From Cylindrotheca closterium (Eukaryota > Bacillariophyta > Bacillariophyceae > Bacillariales > Bacillariaceae), in the NCBI GenBank assembly GCA_933822405.4, contig CAKOGP040001825.1:326880-390879 (forward strand): a stretch of 64,000 bases of DNA, in the 5' to 3' direction. The translations under genes and the position numbers were made by a program. Below are positions 44,276 to 54,130 of the stretch, piece by piece; positions within the stretch are counted from its first letter, which is position 1; each line of letters starts with the position of its first letter. A model generated the notes under the pieces. It did no database searches. It had not been told where the DNA came from and worked only from the letters and a program-made list of their open reading frames with translations.

Positions 44276-47200
44276 CTATTGGATTTGCTCGGCCAATTTT
44301 TCACCACTAGACATATTTCCAGCTAGATCTTCAGTGTAAACTTTTCTCCACCCATCGTGAGTGATTAGGAAGACGTTGATAAAACCACCAGAGTAGGCAT
44401 CTCGGAAAGTTGCATGGCGAATAGCTTTAATGCCGAGCTCGATGGCTTCGTCTTCTGTCATTGAGTACCGCCTTTCGTTGTCAAGGATTCCCAATGCAAA
44501 TGTCCCCCCGGACCCAACAGCGAACAGGTCGCCTTTGATTCGAACTCCGGTGTTATCGACATAAAATATTCTTGGTGGACCATCTTCAGGATCGAATCCC
44601 ATTATCATCGTACCAACACTCAGATCTAGGGCTCGATTTTCATACAGCGAGTTGGACAGCAAACGTGATGCTCTGGCAACTGACATTCGGCAACCTTCTT
44701 TCAGTTCGTGCAACATTGCTTCCGCTCGAAGCTTTCCGATCCAAAACATACAGTCAGCGGCACCTCCAGCCATGGTTCCCAGTATGTGAGAATTGACGGG
44801 TAATACTTTCTGGGTTGTCTTCGAGCCAACAAAGCTCCCCAAACTAGCTCTCGAATCCACAGCAGCAACTATGCCTCCTTGGAATATGAAGGACAATGTT
44901 GTTGTTCCATGTGCAAATTCAAGGGGAGGAACACTGTCAATCTCAAAATCCATTTCTTCTACCCCACCTCGAATATCAAATACGCATTGCGAGCTCGTGG
45001 ACAGCTGTCTTGCAGCAAATGAAGGGGACACTGACCTTGTCTCAGTGGCAGAACCGCCAAACCATGACACCGCTTCGCCAAACTGAAATAGAAATGAGGC
45101 GGCGATGAAACCAACAGCAAGCATTCGTCCTCGAGGATTGGCAGTTCTTCCGACCAAGGGTCGAATCGTGGTTCTCGGAGATGTTTTCAGTCCAATCAGT
45201 TGTCGCTCCGGCAGGACTTGCTCAAACTTCATGCCTTGTTGGCTGCTGTTTTGTACTGGCATCAAAGAGGAAATGGATGAGTAATTCCTCCTTGCAAGGT
45301 TGTGACTCGCATGGCGGAAACCAAAACCCGTGCGACCAATAGTCGTGGGTCGTTGAATCGCTCCAAGTGATGAGAAGGCCGAGGTTGAGAAGTGAGCCTT
45401 GGCTACTTTGTTAATCTCCATCCCTTCAGAAAATTCGGCCGTTGAATTACCCTTTGGTGGGAACAATTTCTTTCTTCTTCGACCATTCTTAGGCTTCTGT
45501 TGACTCTTTTGCGCAGCTTGCAGTGGGCCTGCTACATCAAATGCATTCTTTTCAAGGCGGGCTGGAATATCGTTGAGACGAGCGTCAGCACTTTTTGGAT
45601 TCCAGAATGTGGAAATGATTGGGACTTCAACTTCGAACTTTGCATAACTCTTGACTGTCATTCCGTTCTTTAGTGTCGAAATCCCTTCCAATGGCCGAAC
45701 AGACAACGTTACAGCTTGATCATCTGGAATGATCACGCCACCAGTTCCTGTATATCCCTCTCCAACCTCCAGGCACCTTGTTATACCTTCTCTTTGAATC
45801 CTCCATTTCTCAGACTCCTTTTCAGTCCAACGTCGTGGCTTCTTTCGGCCACGCACTACGGTGTGCTCGTCTGATACTGCTGTTACAAGACCTTCCACAA
45901 AATGGGGATAATTTACAAAGATGCTCGTTCCTATCAGCTTTGGAGCAAGATCTTCGACTGGTGGGAGCGGCGGCATGAAAGATGACACTTCCAAGCATGC
46001 AGTCAAATAACGACTTCTACCACCAAAGACATTCAATCCGTTCCTTCTGCGCCACAGACTTTGAATTGGTGCATCTCTCAATGAAGAAAATCCTGGGAGA
46101 GGAACTTCGACTCCTGGATGCAGAACAGGTTCGAGTACTGCTTTGTCTTCCAACGAGTAACTCCAGTCTGAGATTTCAAAAGGAACGGATATGACCTTGC
46201 TCTCATCGATTGCCCTAAATCCTTCGTTTACTCCAATCGCTGGAATAGCTTCAGCGTGGCCCTCATCGTACATCATGACGACTATGCTCCCAGTCAAATT
46301 GCGCCGACGCTCGTCCTCTGACAGTAGGCTCTCGTCAATTTTGTCATATTCCGCAATAAGTCGCTGCGAATCGATGAATGGTAACAAAGTCACAGCTTCC
46401 CATGGCCATCGTTTTCCGTTCATGTCTACATAAAATGATTTTGGGTAGAAATCAATGATTGGAGAGTTTTCGTCCGTCATCAGCCAGCGGAAAGGCTCAG
46501 GTAGATGGTGAGACTGAGACGGTGGCATGCATCCCATCAGCTGTTGGAAAGGTTTCAGGGGAGATCCCATCTTCCCTTCAAAGTCGACTTCGCCTAGGAT
46601 GTTATCAAGATCAACAAGATCACTCAACATGGGCCCATAATGGTATGGGTAGTACCAGTCCCAAGAAACACATCCTTCGTAATAATATTTGAGATTCCAA
46701 ACCAAGCCTTCCATGTATGCCTTTCGCAGGGCATGATGCTTTTCTTGATCGTATGGGGTGATCTGGAACTTGTCATAGTAATAGCGACCCTTCAGGTCCT
46801 GATCATCAAGTGAAGAACCGTGCTCTCCATCTTCACCACCTTCGTGGCTAATGGAGTTCTGCAATATACTACCCATCTGTGAAATCAAGCCTTCCTCTAT
46901 GAACTCTTCTGACGAACGGAAAGAGACCTCACCTGACACGACTGGAGAAAAGGTCTCCGTATCTGCTTCTGCTTCTTTTTCACCTACATTCTGAAGCATT
47001 GCTCGGTAGGCTGCCCTATCCGCTTGTTCTTTGGACTCAATAACAGTCTCATTTGGAACAGTCGTTGCCATCCCCAGCTTTTTGTATTGTTTTCGAAGTC
47101 GCCTATTCTCCTTGGGAGCTGTGATTTTTTTCTTGTCGTAATATGAAACTTCGTGGCTTCCCAGAGCGGAACAAAACTCCTCCACTCGCCTTCCAGAAAC

Positions 47201-48538
47201 AATCGATCCTCTGTTTGTCAAATATGGCATTTTGGGATCCTCCTTCAACCACTGCTTTCGGCTCTCCTTGTATGTCCAGAAAAGCAAGTCAAAGGCGTTA
47301 TCTGCAATGTCCAGAGCAGGCATATGAGGCAAAAAGTCATTTCCCACAAAGAATGTCATGAAAACGAAATCGTCAATCGTGTGTTCCAGATCCCAAGGAG
47401 CCTCCTGCATGACATCTGAAGTCTCAAATTCATACGCCAAATAGTTCCTTAAAACTCCCATGTGCAGTAGCTCAAAGTGAGCATTGTTGACGTAAGCATC
47501 CAGTCCACTTGACGCTGCATGTCGCAGCTGCTGTTGCACCATGTTAAAAATGACGCGCTCCCTCAGCAGCACCAAGTTGGGTTCGTGTGTTGCTAGCCCC
47601 AGCATGATTAAATCTCCATCCTGTCCCATGATACAATGGCGTAAGTTTGGATTGTAGTTTGGTTCTTTCTTTTGCTCTCGAATGAACTGCATGATCTTGT
47701 GTTCTCCTTCTCCAGGCACGTTTGGGCCGCTGAATATGATTGTCAAGTCCTTCCACTTTGGATCCGTACTCATTTTGTATTTGACAAAGTGCTCCAAATG
47801 TTGTGTAAAGTCAGTAAAGAAGGGCGTTCCAGGTGTAATAACGTTGGAGTGAAAGGCCTCCTTGTCGCCATCCAGTTCTTGCGTTTGAGTCTCAAACTTT
47901 CCAGTGAACCGGCCTGGTGTGACTTCTTCGACATCGAGCCGAGCTTTGCTATCGTCCTTGACATTTTCCTCATTAAAGGCAAAGGAATACCCATCTTCCA
48001 CACTAAATGCATCATCCTCCTCGATTTGTTCTTGTTCTCGTTTTTCTTCTTGCTCTTGCATTGCTTTTTCATGGGCGTCGTAGATACTCGTTTCGATAGA
48101 GCCCTCCGTACCACTGCGGTACCGCCGACTTCGTTGTTGATTCAACTTTGCTCTGGGTGCAACACCATCGATCGCCATGTATACCACTTGTTGGGGTTGT
48201 ACCATGTCGCCAATTATCCGGTCGAGGTAGTAGCAAACGTTTCGAAAAATGTCGGGATTGGAGATCCGTGAAACCGTGTCAAATCCTTCGCCATCATCGT
48301 CAACATTACTGGAGTTGTTGTGAGAACAGCCGTGAATAATTCCATTCATATCAATGTAGAGGCGATCGATTTCTGGTGGCAAACCACATTTGCTAAAGGG
48401 ATCTGGATGTTCAAAGGCATCGGGTGGTGGTTTGTCAAAATAACGCTGAGAGGTTTCTGGATTGGGTGGCGATCCTAACCGTTGATTGATTTTGGGATAG
48501 CGCTCCGACATCCATCGAAAGAACTTTGGAACTCCCAT
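44276..48538 (-). CDS. XRN1-type 5'-3' exoribonuclease fused in frame to proteasome beta5 subunit
   Basis: One uninterrupted frame, 1420 aa from the ATG at 48538. The frame continues upstream to 48733 but XRN proteins begin MGVPKFFRW here. XRN motifs: LYIDMNGIIHGCSH, GVAPRAKLNQQRSRRYR, FSGPNVPGEGEHKI, IMGQDGDLIMLGLA and FVGNDFLPH; the acidic active-site residues appear intact. A basic linker (about 1000-1211) follows. Thr-1212 opens a complete beta5 domain (GTTTLSF, Asp17 in VDSR, Lys33, GTMAGGAADC, FRDAYSGG). In normal beta5 a propeptide is cut off at Gly-Thr by the subunit itself, so this fusion could self-separate. XRN1 degrades decapped mRNA, beta5 has chymotrypsin-like activity. No strong splice donor was seen in the junction. 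Confidence 0.85.
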   Translation of the reverse strand: MGVPKFFRWMSERYPKINQRLGSPPNPETSQRYFDKPPPDAFEHPDPFSKCGLPPEIDRLYIDMNGIIHGCSHNNSSNVDDDGEGFDTVSRISNPDIFRNVCYYLDRIIGDMVQPQQVVYMAIDGVAPRAKLNQQRSRRYRSGTEGSIETSIYDAHEKAMQEQEEKREQEQIEEDDAFSVEDGYSFAFNEENVKDDSKARLDVEEVTPGRFTGKFETQTQELDGDKEAFHSNVITPGTPFFTDFTQHLEHFVKYKMSTDPKWKDLTIIFSGPNVPGEGEHKIMQFIREQKKEPNYNPNLRHCIMGQDGDLIMLGLATHEPNLVLLRERVIFNMVQQQLRHAASSGLDAYVNNAHFELLHMGVLRNYLAYEFETSDVMQEAPWDLEHTIDDFVFMTFFVGNDFLPHMPALDIADNAFDLLFWTYKESRKQWLKEDPKMPYLTNRGSIVSGRRVEEFCSALGSHEVSYYDKKKITAPKENRRLRKQYKKLGMATTVPNETVIESKEQADRAAYRAMLQNVGEKEAEADTETFSPVVSGEVSFRSSEEFIEEGLISQMGSILQNSISHEGGEDGEHGSSLDDQDLKGRYYYDKFQITPYDQEKHHALRKAYMEGLVWNLKYYYEGCVSWDWYYPYHYGPMLSDLVDLDNILGEVDFEGKMGSPLKPFQQLMGCMPPSQSHHLPEPFRWLMTDENSPIIDFYPKSFYVDMNGKRWPWEAVTLLPFIDSQRLIAEYDKIDESLLSEDERRRNLTGSIVVMMYDEGHAEAIPAIGVNEGFRAIDESKVISVPFEISDWSYSLEDKAVLEPVLHPGVEVPLPGFSSLRDAPIQSLWRRRNGLNVFGGRSRYLTACLEVSSFMPPLPPVEDLAPKLIGTSIFVNYPHFVEGLVTAVSDEHTVVRGRKKPRRWTEKESEKWRIQREGITRCLEVGEGYTGTGGVIIPDDQAVTLSVRPLEGISTLKNGMTVKSYAKFEVEVPIISTFWNPKSADARLNDIPARLEKNAFDVAGPLQAAQKSQQKPKNGRRRKKLFPPKGNSTAEFSEGMEINKVAKAHFSTSAFSSLGAIQRPTTIGRTGFGFRHASHNLARRNYSSISSLMPVQNSSQQGMKFEQVLPERQLIGLKTSPRTTIRPLVGRTANPRGRMLAVGFIAASFLFQFGEAVSWFGGSATETRSVSPSFAARQLSTSSQCVFDIRGGVEEMDFEIDSVPPLEFAHGTTTLSFIFQGGIVAAVDSRASLGSFVGSKTTQKVLPVNSHILGTMAGGAADCMFWIGKLRAEAMLHELKEGCRMSVARASRLLSNSLYENRALDLSVGTMIMGFDPEDGPPRIFYVDNTGVRIKGDLFAVGSGGTFALGILDNERRYSMTEDEAIELGIKAIRHATFRDAYSGGFINVFLITHDGWRKVYTEDLAGNMSSGEKLAEQIQ

Positions 48539-48853
48539 AGTTGTTGTTGCTGTTTCAGGTGTTGTGCGTCTATAATTCTTGCTCCTCCAAGGCAGCTCGC
48601 AAGTCAATAATGATGGTGATTTGAAAAAGAAATGATGAAGTTGATGTGATTTCGGTTGGTGAATGAGTCGAATCCAATCGAAGAACGGACAGACTTTGTT
48701 GGTCGAAGAGGTCAACAAAGCGCAAGCCTGCACGCAAAAGAGTTCCGAGAGGTTGGATCCAACCTCTTGCCGTTTGACAGAGTGGATACCACAGAGTCGT
48801 TACACACACCTCGAGTTGCTCCACCAATACCCCACTACCCCCTTTTCTTTACA

Positions 48854-49668
48854 ATGTCAACACCAGATGTCGATCTCGAGCTTGGCGAGAGCACACCTCT
48901 CATGGGAGGAAAGAAGCCACTTGGTGAGCTTCCGGAATACTCTTGGAGAGAACGAGCAGTCGCTGCGTTGGCTGCAGTATCCGTTGCTGCCTCTGTAGTT
49001 TCTATTATTGTCAGTTTGGGAAATCCGTTGGTTATTGTCTCTGCGGTTCTCGGCTTGTTGGCAGCGCCGTACGCTGTGTTTCAACAACAAAAGATTACTC
49101 AATGCTTGGCTCTTGTTGAAACCAACCAACGAGTGCGAGAAGAAGTCGATACATTGAACCGAGAAAATAGAAAATTACAGGAGAATGTGGAACAATTGGG
49201 AACTAGCGTGAAGAAGTAAGTCTGGAAGGCATGCGTGTCAGGTTCATGATGTCGGATCTAACAAGTCTTTTTCTTGTCTGCTGTAGTTTGAAGGTCCAGA
49301 AAGAAAAGTTGGATATCATCAACAGTACTCAGGTGACGTCGCTAGATGCTCTTGAAAACCAATTAGAAGAATCCAAGGAGATTCTCAATAAGATGAAACA
49401 GAACGTGCAGGGAGAGATTCTTGGGAACCTTTTTGATGTCCTCCTAGTGGCGGATCTAAATGGTGACGATGTTTTGAACGATGAAGAGATTCAAGAACTG
49501 ATCGTCAAGATGGAAAGACTGAATGGCGTGGACTTTAACGACCAAATGGTGAAGCAGACCATCATCGACAACGGAAGATCAATAGATGCTATTATGGAAC
49601 TGGTACAAAACTTGATGAGTAAAGACGTCGAAGAACGCAACAAATACTTCCATATTACAAAGCAATAG
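48854..49668 (+). CDS. Membrane protein with coiled coil and EF-hand-like motif, unknown function
   Basis: Exons 48854-49215 and 49287-49668, joined in phase 2 (AA plus T), give 247 aa. An acidic N-terminus with ESTPLMGGKK is followed by two hydrophobic segments (AALAAVSVAASVVSIIVSL and VIVSAVLGLLAAPYAVF). A coiled coil with many Glu/Asn/Gln residues follows, then DLNGDDVLNDEEI, an EF-hand-like loop (D-x-N-x-D-x-L). The C-terminus is rich in Lys/Glu. No family is recognised. It faces away from the XRN fusion gene and converges with the Fic-RING gene. Confidence 0.78.
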
Positions 49669-49751
49669 GAATAATGCCATTTTGAATCAACAAGGTGTAG
49701 GTAATAATGTGACAGTCAGTAATTTGTTCCCCTTCTAGTTTCAAAAATTGA

Positions 49752-52262
49752 TCAATTGGCATAGGCCCCAGTGTTGTGGCGCAAGCAACTGTACCCGCCA
49801 AACAGGACACAGCATTGTCCACACATGTGGTTTTGGCAGTCGGCAGCCGGCATGTTGTTGCACTCTCCCGTCGAACAGCGCATCGCCCGTTGAAGATGAT
49901 ATTGTGGCGCAGAAAATCGCGAGGTTGCATCATCACCTCCATCATCATCATCATCATCAAGAAATGTGGTCGTATCCCCAATGTCACTTTCATCATTTCC
50001 TGCATTCTCTGTGGATGGTTGTTCGATATCTTCATCATCCTCACTTCCACCATAATACAAGGTCGTATCTTCTCCATCTTCACCATCTGAAAGCACGCCT
50101 GTATCTTCTTCTTCTTCTTCCTCCGGAGGGATAACCCTTCTTCCATGATGGTAAAAACAGTGTACCCCTGTCTGGTTGCAGCACCGAAAGCAAAGGCCTC
50201 TGGGGCACCATGTTTGCGTCGCATTCATACAAGTTCCATTGACACACATCATGGAGGTAGAATCATTGCTATGCTCATCACCAAAATCTTCGTCGTCCTC
50301 TGCATCATCTTCCTCCTCTTCGTCTTCGTCATCATCGCTCGACAACATGGTGGTAGTGGTGGAGTGCATAGAGACAGCATCTTCTGCATTCTGAATGGCT
50401 TGATCCTGTAGGCTTCGTCGGATCATGTTGAGAAATGCAGGATTCGAAGTGAGTCTGGACACTGCAGATGCGGTAGCCGCCGCCATGTTGGCATCTGGCA
50501 TAGCGAGTACATTACGAATTTCCGAAACGATGGCACCACCGGCACCATTCTCTGTTTCTTCGTCGTCTTCGGGTGGCGGAGATGGCCGTTGAAGCTTGAG
50601 CTGCGGCAAGGGTCCTCGACAATAGACGCAGTTGGAATTGTTGGACAACCATTCCGCCACGCAGTTCAAATGAACCCCTTGACCACAGCAGAGAGTGGCA
50701 ATGTTGGGATTATCGTCCAAACAAATGACACATCGTCCCGACGCCGTCTCTTCTCGGACCTTGCGGGCAATCCGCGCCTCTTCGGCAGCCCGCGTGAGCT
50801 GTGATTTTTCCGTCAGCTTGCGTTGACATTCTCGAACAGCATTGGCCATGCGGTCTAGAAGCAACAGGATGAGGGGCCGAAAGACACTTCCGGGAAGATC
50901 AATAGGAATTTTCTGTTGCTGTTGCTTCTGGGCAAGTTGGATACAGGTTACCGCATGCTGGAGCGCGGAAATGTATTCCCGCCGTTGCTGTGGGTTGGCA
51001 ACGAGAGTGATTGAAAAGGGCCATCCCAACATTCGTTTGAGCATCCAATTGGCTCCTATTCTCGACATTCGTCCATTCCCATCCGAGTACATGTGAATGT
51101 CCACAATCCCAAACAAGTAAATGGCAGCCACGCCCAAGGAATGGTAAATGGAGGTATGTTTTTGTTGGGTCATTTGATGGGCAAGTTCCGTGGCAGCGGC
51201 GCTGTCCAACATTGCTGTAGTAATGCTTCCCGATCTCTTGCGTTCGGGGAGGGGCATAATTTTGGATTCCCATTGGTGACAGTATCGAATCATGGCCAAA
51301 CGGAATTCTTGAAACTCCGTGGCAATTTGGTCAGGTGGACAAAAGATTGTCTTTCCAGCCTTGGCCCTCGCTTTGCGAAAGGAGGACTGGTTGGTTGCTG
51401 GTCCATTGGCAATGTTGGATGCATCAGCAGTGGCGGCATTGTTGGTTGTTCTTGCTGAAGCTGCAGTGTTGGTCACCAAAATGGAATGCCATTGGCCAAG
51501 AGTTTGCTTGGTAGGAACAAGTTGATCCTGACCGTCAATGGTAGACGCTTCTTCTTCATCTTCATCGTCATGCTGAAACAAGGTGGATTGAAAGGGGTCC
51601 ACATGTTCCATGGCAGCCTCCAAGGCCTTGGTATGCGATTCGACCACTTGTGCCATTCCTTCCGAAGTCTCACGAGAGGTGTTGGTCCGCAATCCTGCCG
51701 ATTGGCGGTCCTGTTGCGTGCGGGCAAAATCTTGAATGACGGGAATGTAATATGCCGTGCTGGCATGAGAATGACAGGGAGAAGTGTTATCGTTCTCGTT
51801 GTTGTTGCTGTCATTGCTGTTGTTAGTGCTGCTGCTGTTGCCATTGGCTGGACTATTGTTGTTGCTTTGTCGCGCATGAACGTGCAAGGTCGACATGGCG
51901 CGGTAATCGGCCAAGAATTGAGCAATGCATTCCAAGTCCGGAAACCTTGGATCATCGGTGGTTGGCACTTTGCCCAACAGCATTTCGTCGGACCATTCTT
52001 GGCCTTTTAGAAAGCTTCCAAAATGACCTGATTGAATAAGTCCTTTGGCTCTCTTCTTTTTCTTTTGTTGGTTGCGTTTGCTGCCGACGTTGGAGTTGAT
52101 ATTGCTGTTGTTTGGATGATCCTTGCTGTCGTTTTGCTCTCGTTTGTTGCTCTCACCAGCAGCACTACTATTAGCATCATTGGAGTTAATTTGACGAAGG
52201 ACTGCGCTCTTTGCTCGCTTTTCCTTCCGACGGGAACGTTTGTCATTATTGGATCGTTTCAT
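49752..52262 (-). CDS. Fic-domain protein fused to a RING-like domain and two Cys/His modules
   Basis: Single exon, 836 aa from the ATG at 52262 (frame extends upstream only to a TTG). Residues 1-180: basic low-complexity stretch with NLS-like KKKKRAK and Asn/Ser runs. A Fic region follows: RETSEGMA near 197-204 resembles the autoinhibitory motif of Fic proteins, and HMYSDGNGRMSR at 390-401 matches the catalytic HxFx(D/E)GNGRxxR with Tyr for Phe. A RING-like domain at 511-548 has CVICLDD, CCGQGVHLNC and CVYC. Residues 673-705 and 796-829 are a duplicated Cys/His module. Acidic runs separate them. Fic enzymes transfer AMP or other groups to hydroxyls, and RING domains recruit ubiquitin E2s. 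The joint function is unknown. Confidence 0.88.
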   Translation of the reverse strand: MKRSNNDKRSRRKEKRAKSAVLRQINSNDANSSAAGESNKREQNDSKDHPNNSNINSNVGSKRNQQKKKKRAKGLIQSGHFGSFLKGQEWSDEMLLGKVPTTDDPRFPDLECIAQFLADYRAMSTLHVHARQSNNNSPANGNSSSTNNSNDSNNNENDNTSPCHSHASTAYYIPVIQDFARTQQDRQSAGLRTNTSRETSEGMAQVVESHTKALEAAMEHVDPFQSTLFQHDDEDEEEASTIDGQDQLVPTKQTLGQWHSILVTNTAASARTTNNAATADASNIANGPATNQSSFRKARAKAGKTIFCPPDQIATEFQEFRLAMIRYCHQWESKIMPLPERKRSGSITTAMLDSAAATELAHQMTQQKHTSIYHSLGVAAIYLFGIVDIHMYSDGNGRMSRIGANWMLKRMLGWPFSITLVANPQQRREYISALQHAVTCIQLAQKQQQQKIPIDLPGSVFRPLILLLLDRMANAVRECQRKLTEKSQLTRAAEEARIARKVREETASGRCVICLDDNPNIATLCCGQGVHLNCVAEWLSNNSNCVYCRGPLPQLKLQRPSPPPEDDEETENGAGGAIVSEIRNVLAMPDANMAAATASAVSRLTSNPAFLNMIRRSLQDQAIQNAEDAVSMHSTTTTMLSSDDDEDEEEEDDAEDDEDFGDEHSNDSTSMMCVNGTCMNATQTWCPRGLCFRCCNQTGVHCFYHHGRRVIPPEEEEEEDTGVLSDGEDGEDTTLYYGGSEDDEDIEQPSTENAGNDESDIGDTTTFLDDDDDDGGDDATSRFSAPQYHLQRAMRCSTGECNNMPAADCQNHMCGQCCVLFGGYSCLRHNTGAYAN

Positions 52263-52815
52263 GATGGTTTTAGAAGCGAGGAGCGTCAAAGGTGCATACT
52301 ACAGTACATGAAATATACAGTATTTTGATGTTGGTTGATGTGGAATCAATCATGCAACGCGGAAAGCAATGCGCCAATTGGAACTTGCTGCCAAAATTCA
52401 ATTTTTAATTTCGAACCTCGTGTGGTTCAGGTTTGGCGCGTGATGCGTCATTTGATATATATGTGACACCGAAGCTGACAATGACGAAGACATACGCACG
52501 ATTTAGGTATAGTTTAGTCTTTATCATTTGACATAACTTAGTTTTTTCAACAAACCAAACCAAACTAACCTCCACGATTGTTCAACGCCTCACTCCCACA
52601 ACATGGCAAGAAACATGCATCAAACGGTACCACCGTTTGGCAATCTTTTGCGACAATGTCGCAACTGGTCCTTATGGTTTTCAAAAATAAAGAGCAGTGG
52701 GACTTGAGACACTGCAATTCTTCTCCTCATCTCACAAATCCAAGCAAACATCAATCTATCATTGCTTCCTTGGTTATTCCTTGATTGATTCCTTGATTCA
52801 TTCATTCGTTTGACA
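52263..52815. other. Interval between Fic-RING and first U-box gene
   Basis: About 550 bp between divergent genes. One short open frame (52578-52784) lacks coding character. AT-rich stretches and TATATATGTG near 52453 could be core promoter sequence for either gene. Nothing firm is assigned. Confidence 0.35.
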
Positions 52816-53889
52816 ATGCCAACCATGATGTCGTTTTCATCCCTTCGCCTTGGCAATAAAAGCAACCGAGGAGGCACCACTATTGCAAGAGACAACCATC
52901 TTCGTGCACCAAAACGATGGGAAATATTGTTGGATGAGCACGATCAATGCATGCAGGAGGTGGAAGAATCCTTGCAAGTTTGGTTGGATCGTCATCGAGA
53001 GACTATCAAAGAATCCAACCAATGGAAAGAAGCAAATGAAAAGTTGACTCGAGAATTGCAAGACACGAGAGTGGAATTGGCGAGTACCAAGAGACGCATG
53101 CATGTCCTCCAGCAACAGGTGATAATGTCATCAACAACACCACCATCAACAAGAAGCAGCAGAAACAAACATGGCAACGAAACGAGACTGCCCACCGCTC
53201 TTCCACATGTACTTGGGAATTCCGAGACTCGAGATAACTATAGTTCGGAAAGAAATGCTAGCAATTCCCCTGAAGGCGTTGCAAGAAACCGCGGCCAACA
53301 ACTCTTGCACGAACTAGCTTCCAACAACATGGAAGAATCTTCATCACCATCCTATCAAGTCATTTTGCGCTGGCAAGAGCGCCAAACGGACCAGTGGAAG
53401 TCTCGGTGCCACCGACAATTGAATCAAATTGATGGCTTGTTGGCAAAAATAGAGCGTCAACGAAACGAGTTAAACGATGAAAAGGAACAATGCGATCTTC
53501 TTATTGATGCTGTCTATCATTTGATCCAGCAAGAAGAAGAGGTAAAAGAAGACGAAGACGAGATTGCTGTTGCTGCTGCTGCTGCTGGTGGTGGTGGTGG
53601 TAGTGATGATAACGATGATGAAAACAATGCAGTGGAGGATTCAACCAACATTGACGCATCTTTTGTTTCAGCTGATCCAGACGACTGCTGTTTCTGTCCC
53701 TTGACCCAACAACTCTTTGTGGATCCAGTGATTGACTACGAGGGTAATACTTATGAAAGGAAAGCCATTTTGGAGTGGCTCGAGTTCAATGAAACATCGC
53801 CTCTTACTAGAAATCATCTGACAAAAGATCAACTCATTCCAAATCGTGCTGTAAAGCATGCGATTGCGGCATGGGACAACAAGAAATAG
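52816..53889 (+). CDS. U-box ubiquitin ligase, longer paralog
   Basis: 357 aa from the ATG at 52816. Residues 30-110 are a coiled coil including WKEANEKLTRELQDTRVEL, then an Asn/Ser-rich linker, a second coiled-coil section and an acidic Asp/Glu run with an Ala/Gly insert encoded by GCT/GGT repeats. The C-terminus is a U-box (about 290-355): CPLTQQLFVDPVIDYEGNTY, ERKAILEWL, SPLTRNHL, LIPNRAVKHAI. U-boxes have a RING fold held by salt bridges instead of zinc and recruit E2 enzymes. The next gene is a shortened copy with the same layout. Confidence 0.88.
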   Translation: MPTMMSFSSLRLGNKSNRGGTTIARDNHLRAPKRWEILLDEHDQCMQEVEESLQVWLDRHRETIKESNQWKEANEKLTRELQDTRVELASTKRRMHVLQQQVIMSSTTPPSTRSSRNKHGNETRLPTALPHVLGNSETRDNYSSERNASNSPEGVARNRGQQLLHELASNNMEESSSPSYQVILRWQERQTDQWKSRCHRQLNQIDGLLAKIERQRNELNDEKEQCDLLIDAVYHLIQQEEEVKEDEDEIAVAAAAAGGGGGSDDNDDENNAVEDSTNIDASFVSADPDDCCFCPLTQQLFVDPVIDYEGNTYERKAILEWLEFNETSPLTRNHLTKDQLIPNRAVKHAIAAWDNKK

Positions 53890-54130
53890 GGCATTACTAT
53901 TACTAGGGCTATCCTCTATCACGTAATAGGTTCTAGTATATTTAATACAACATTATATTGTTATTATGCATTTTACTTTGACACGATTTGACAATGCTGG
54001 CTCTAGCCCTTGTTTTCGTATCCCAAGAATGAGATGTAGTTTCACATCGGACTTCCACGTCGACTATTCTGGTGGTTTCTGGTCTCACTGTCAACACGAC
54101 CAACCATAAATTGAATGGCAGTCGAATATC

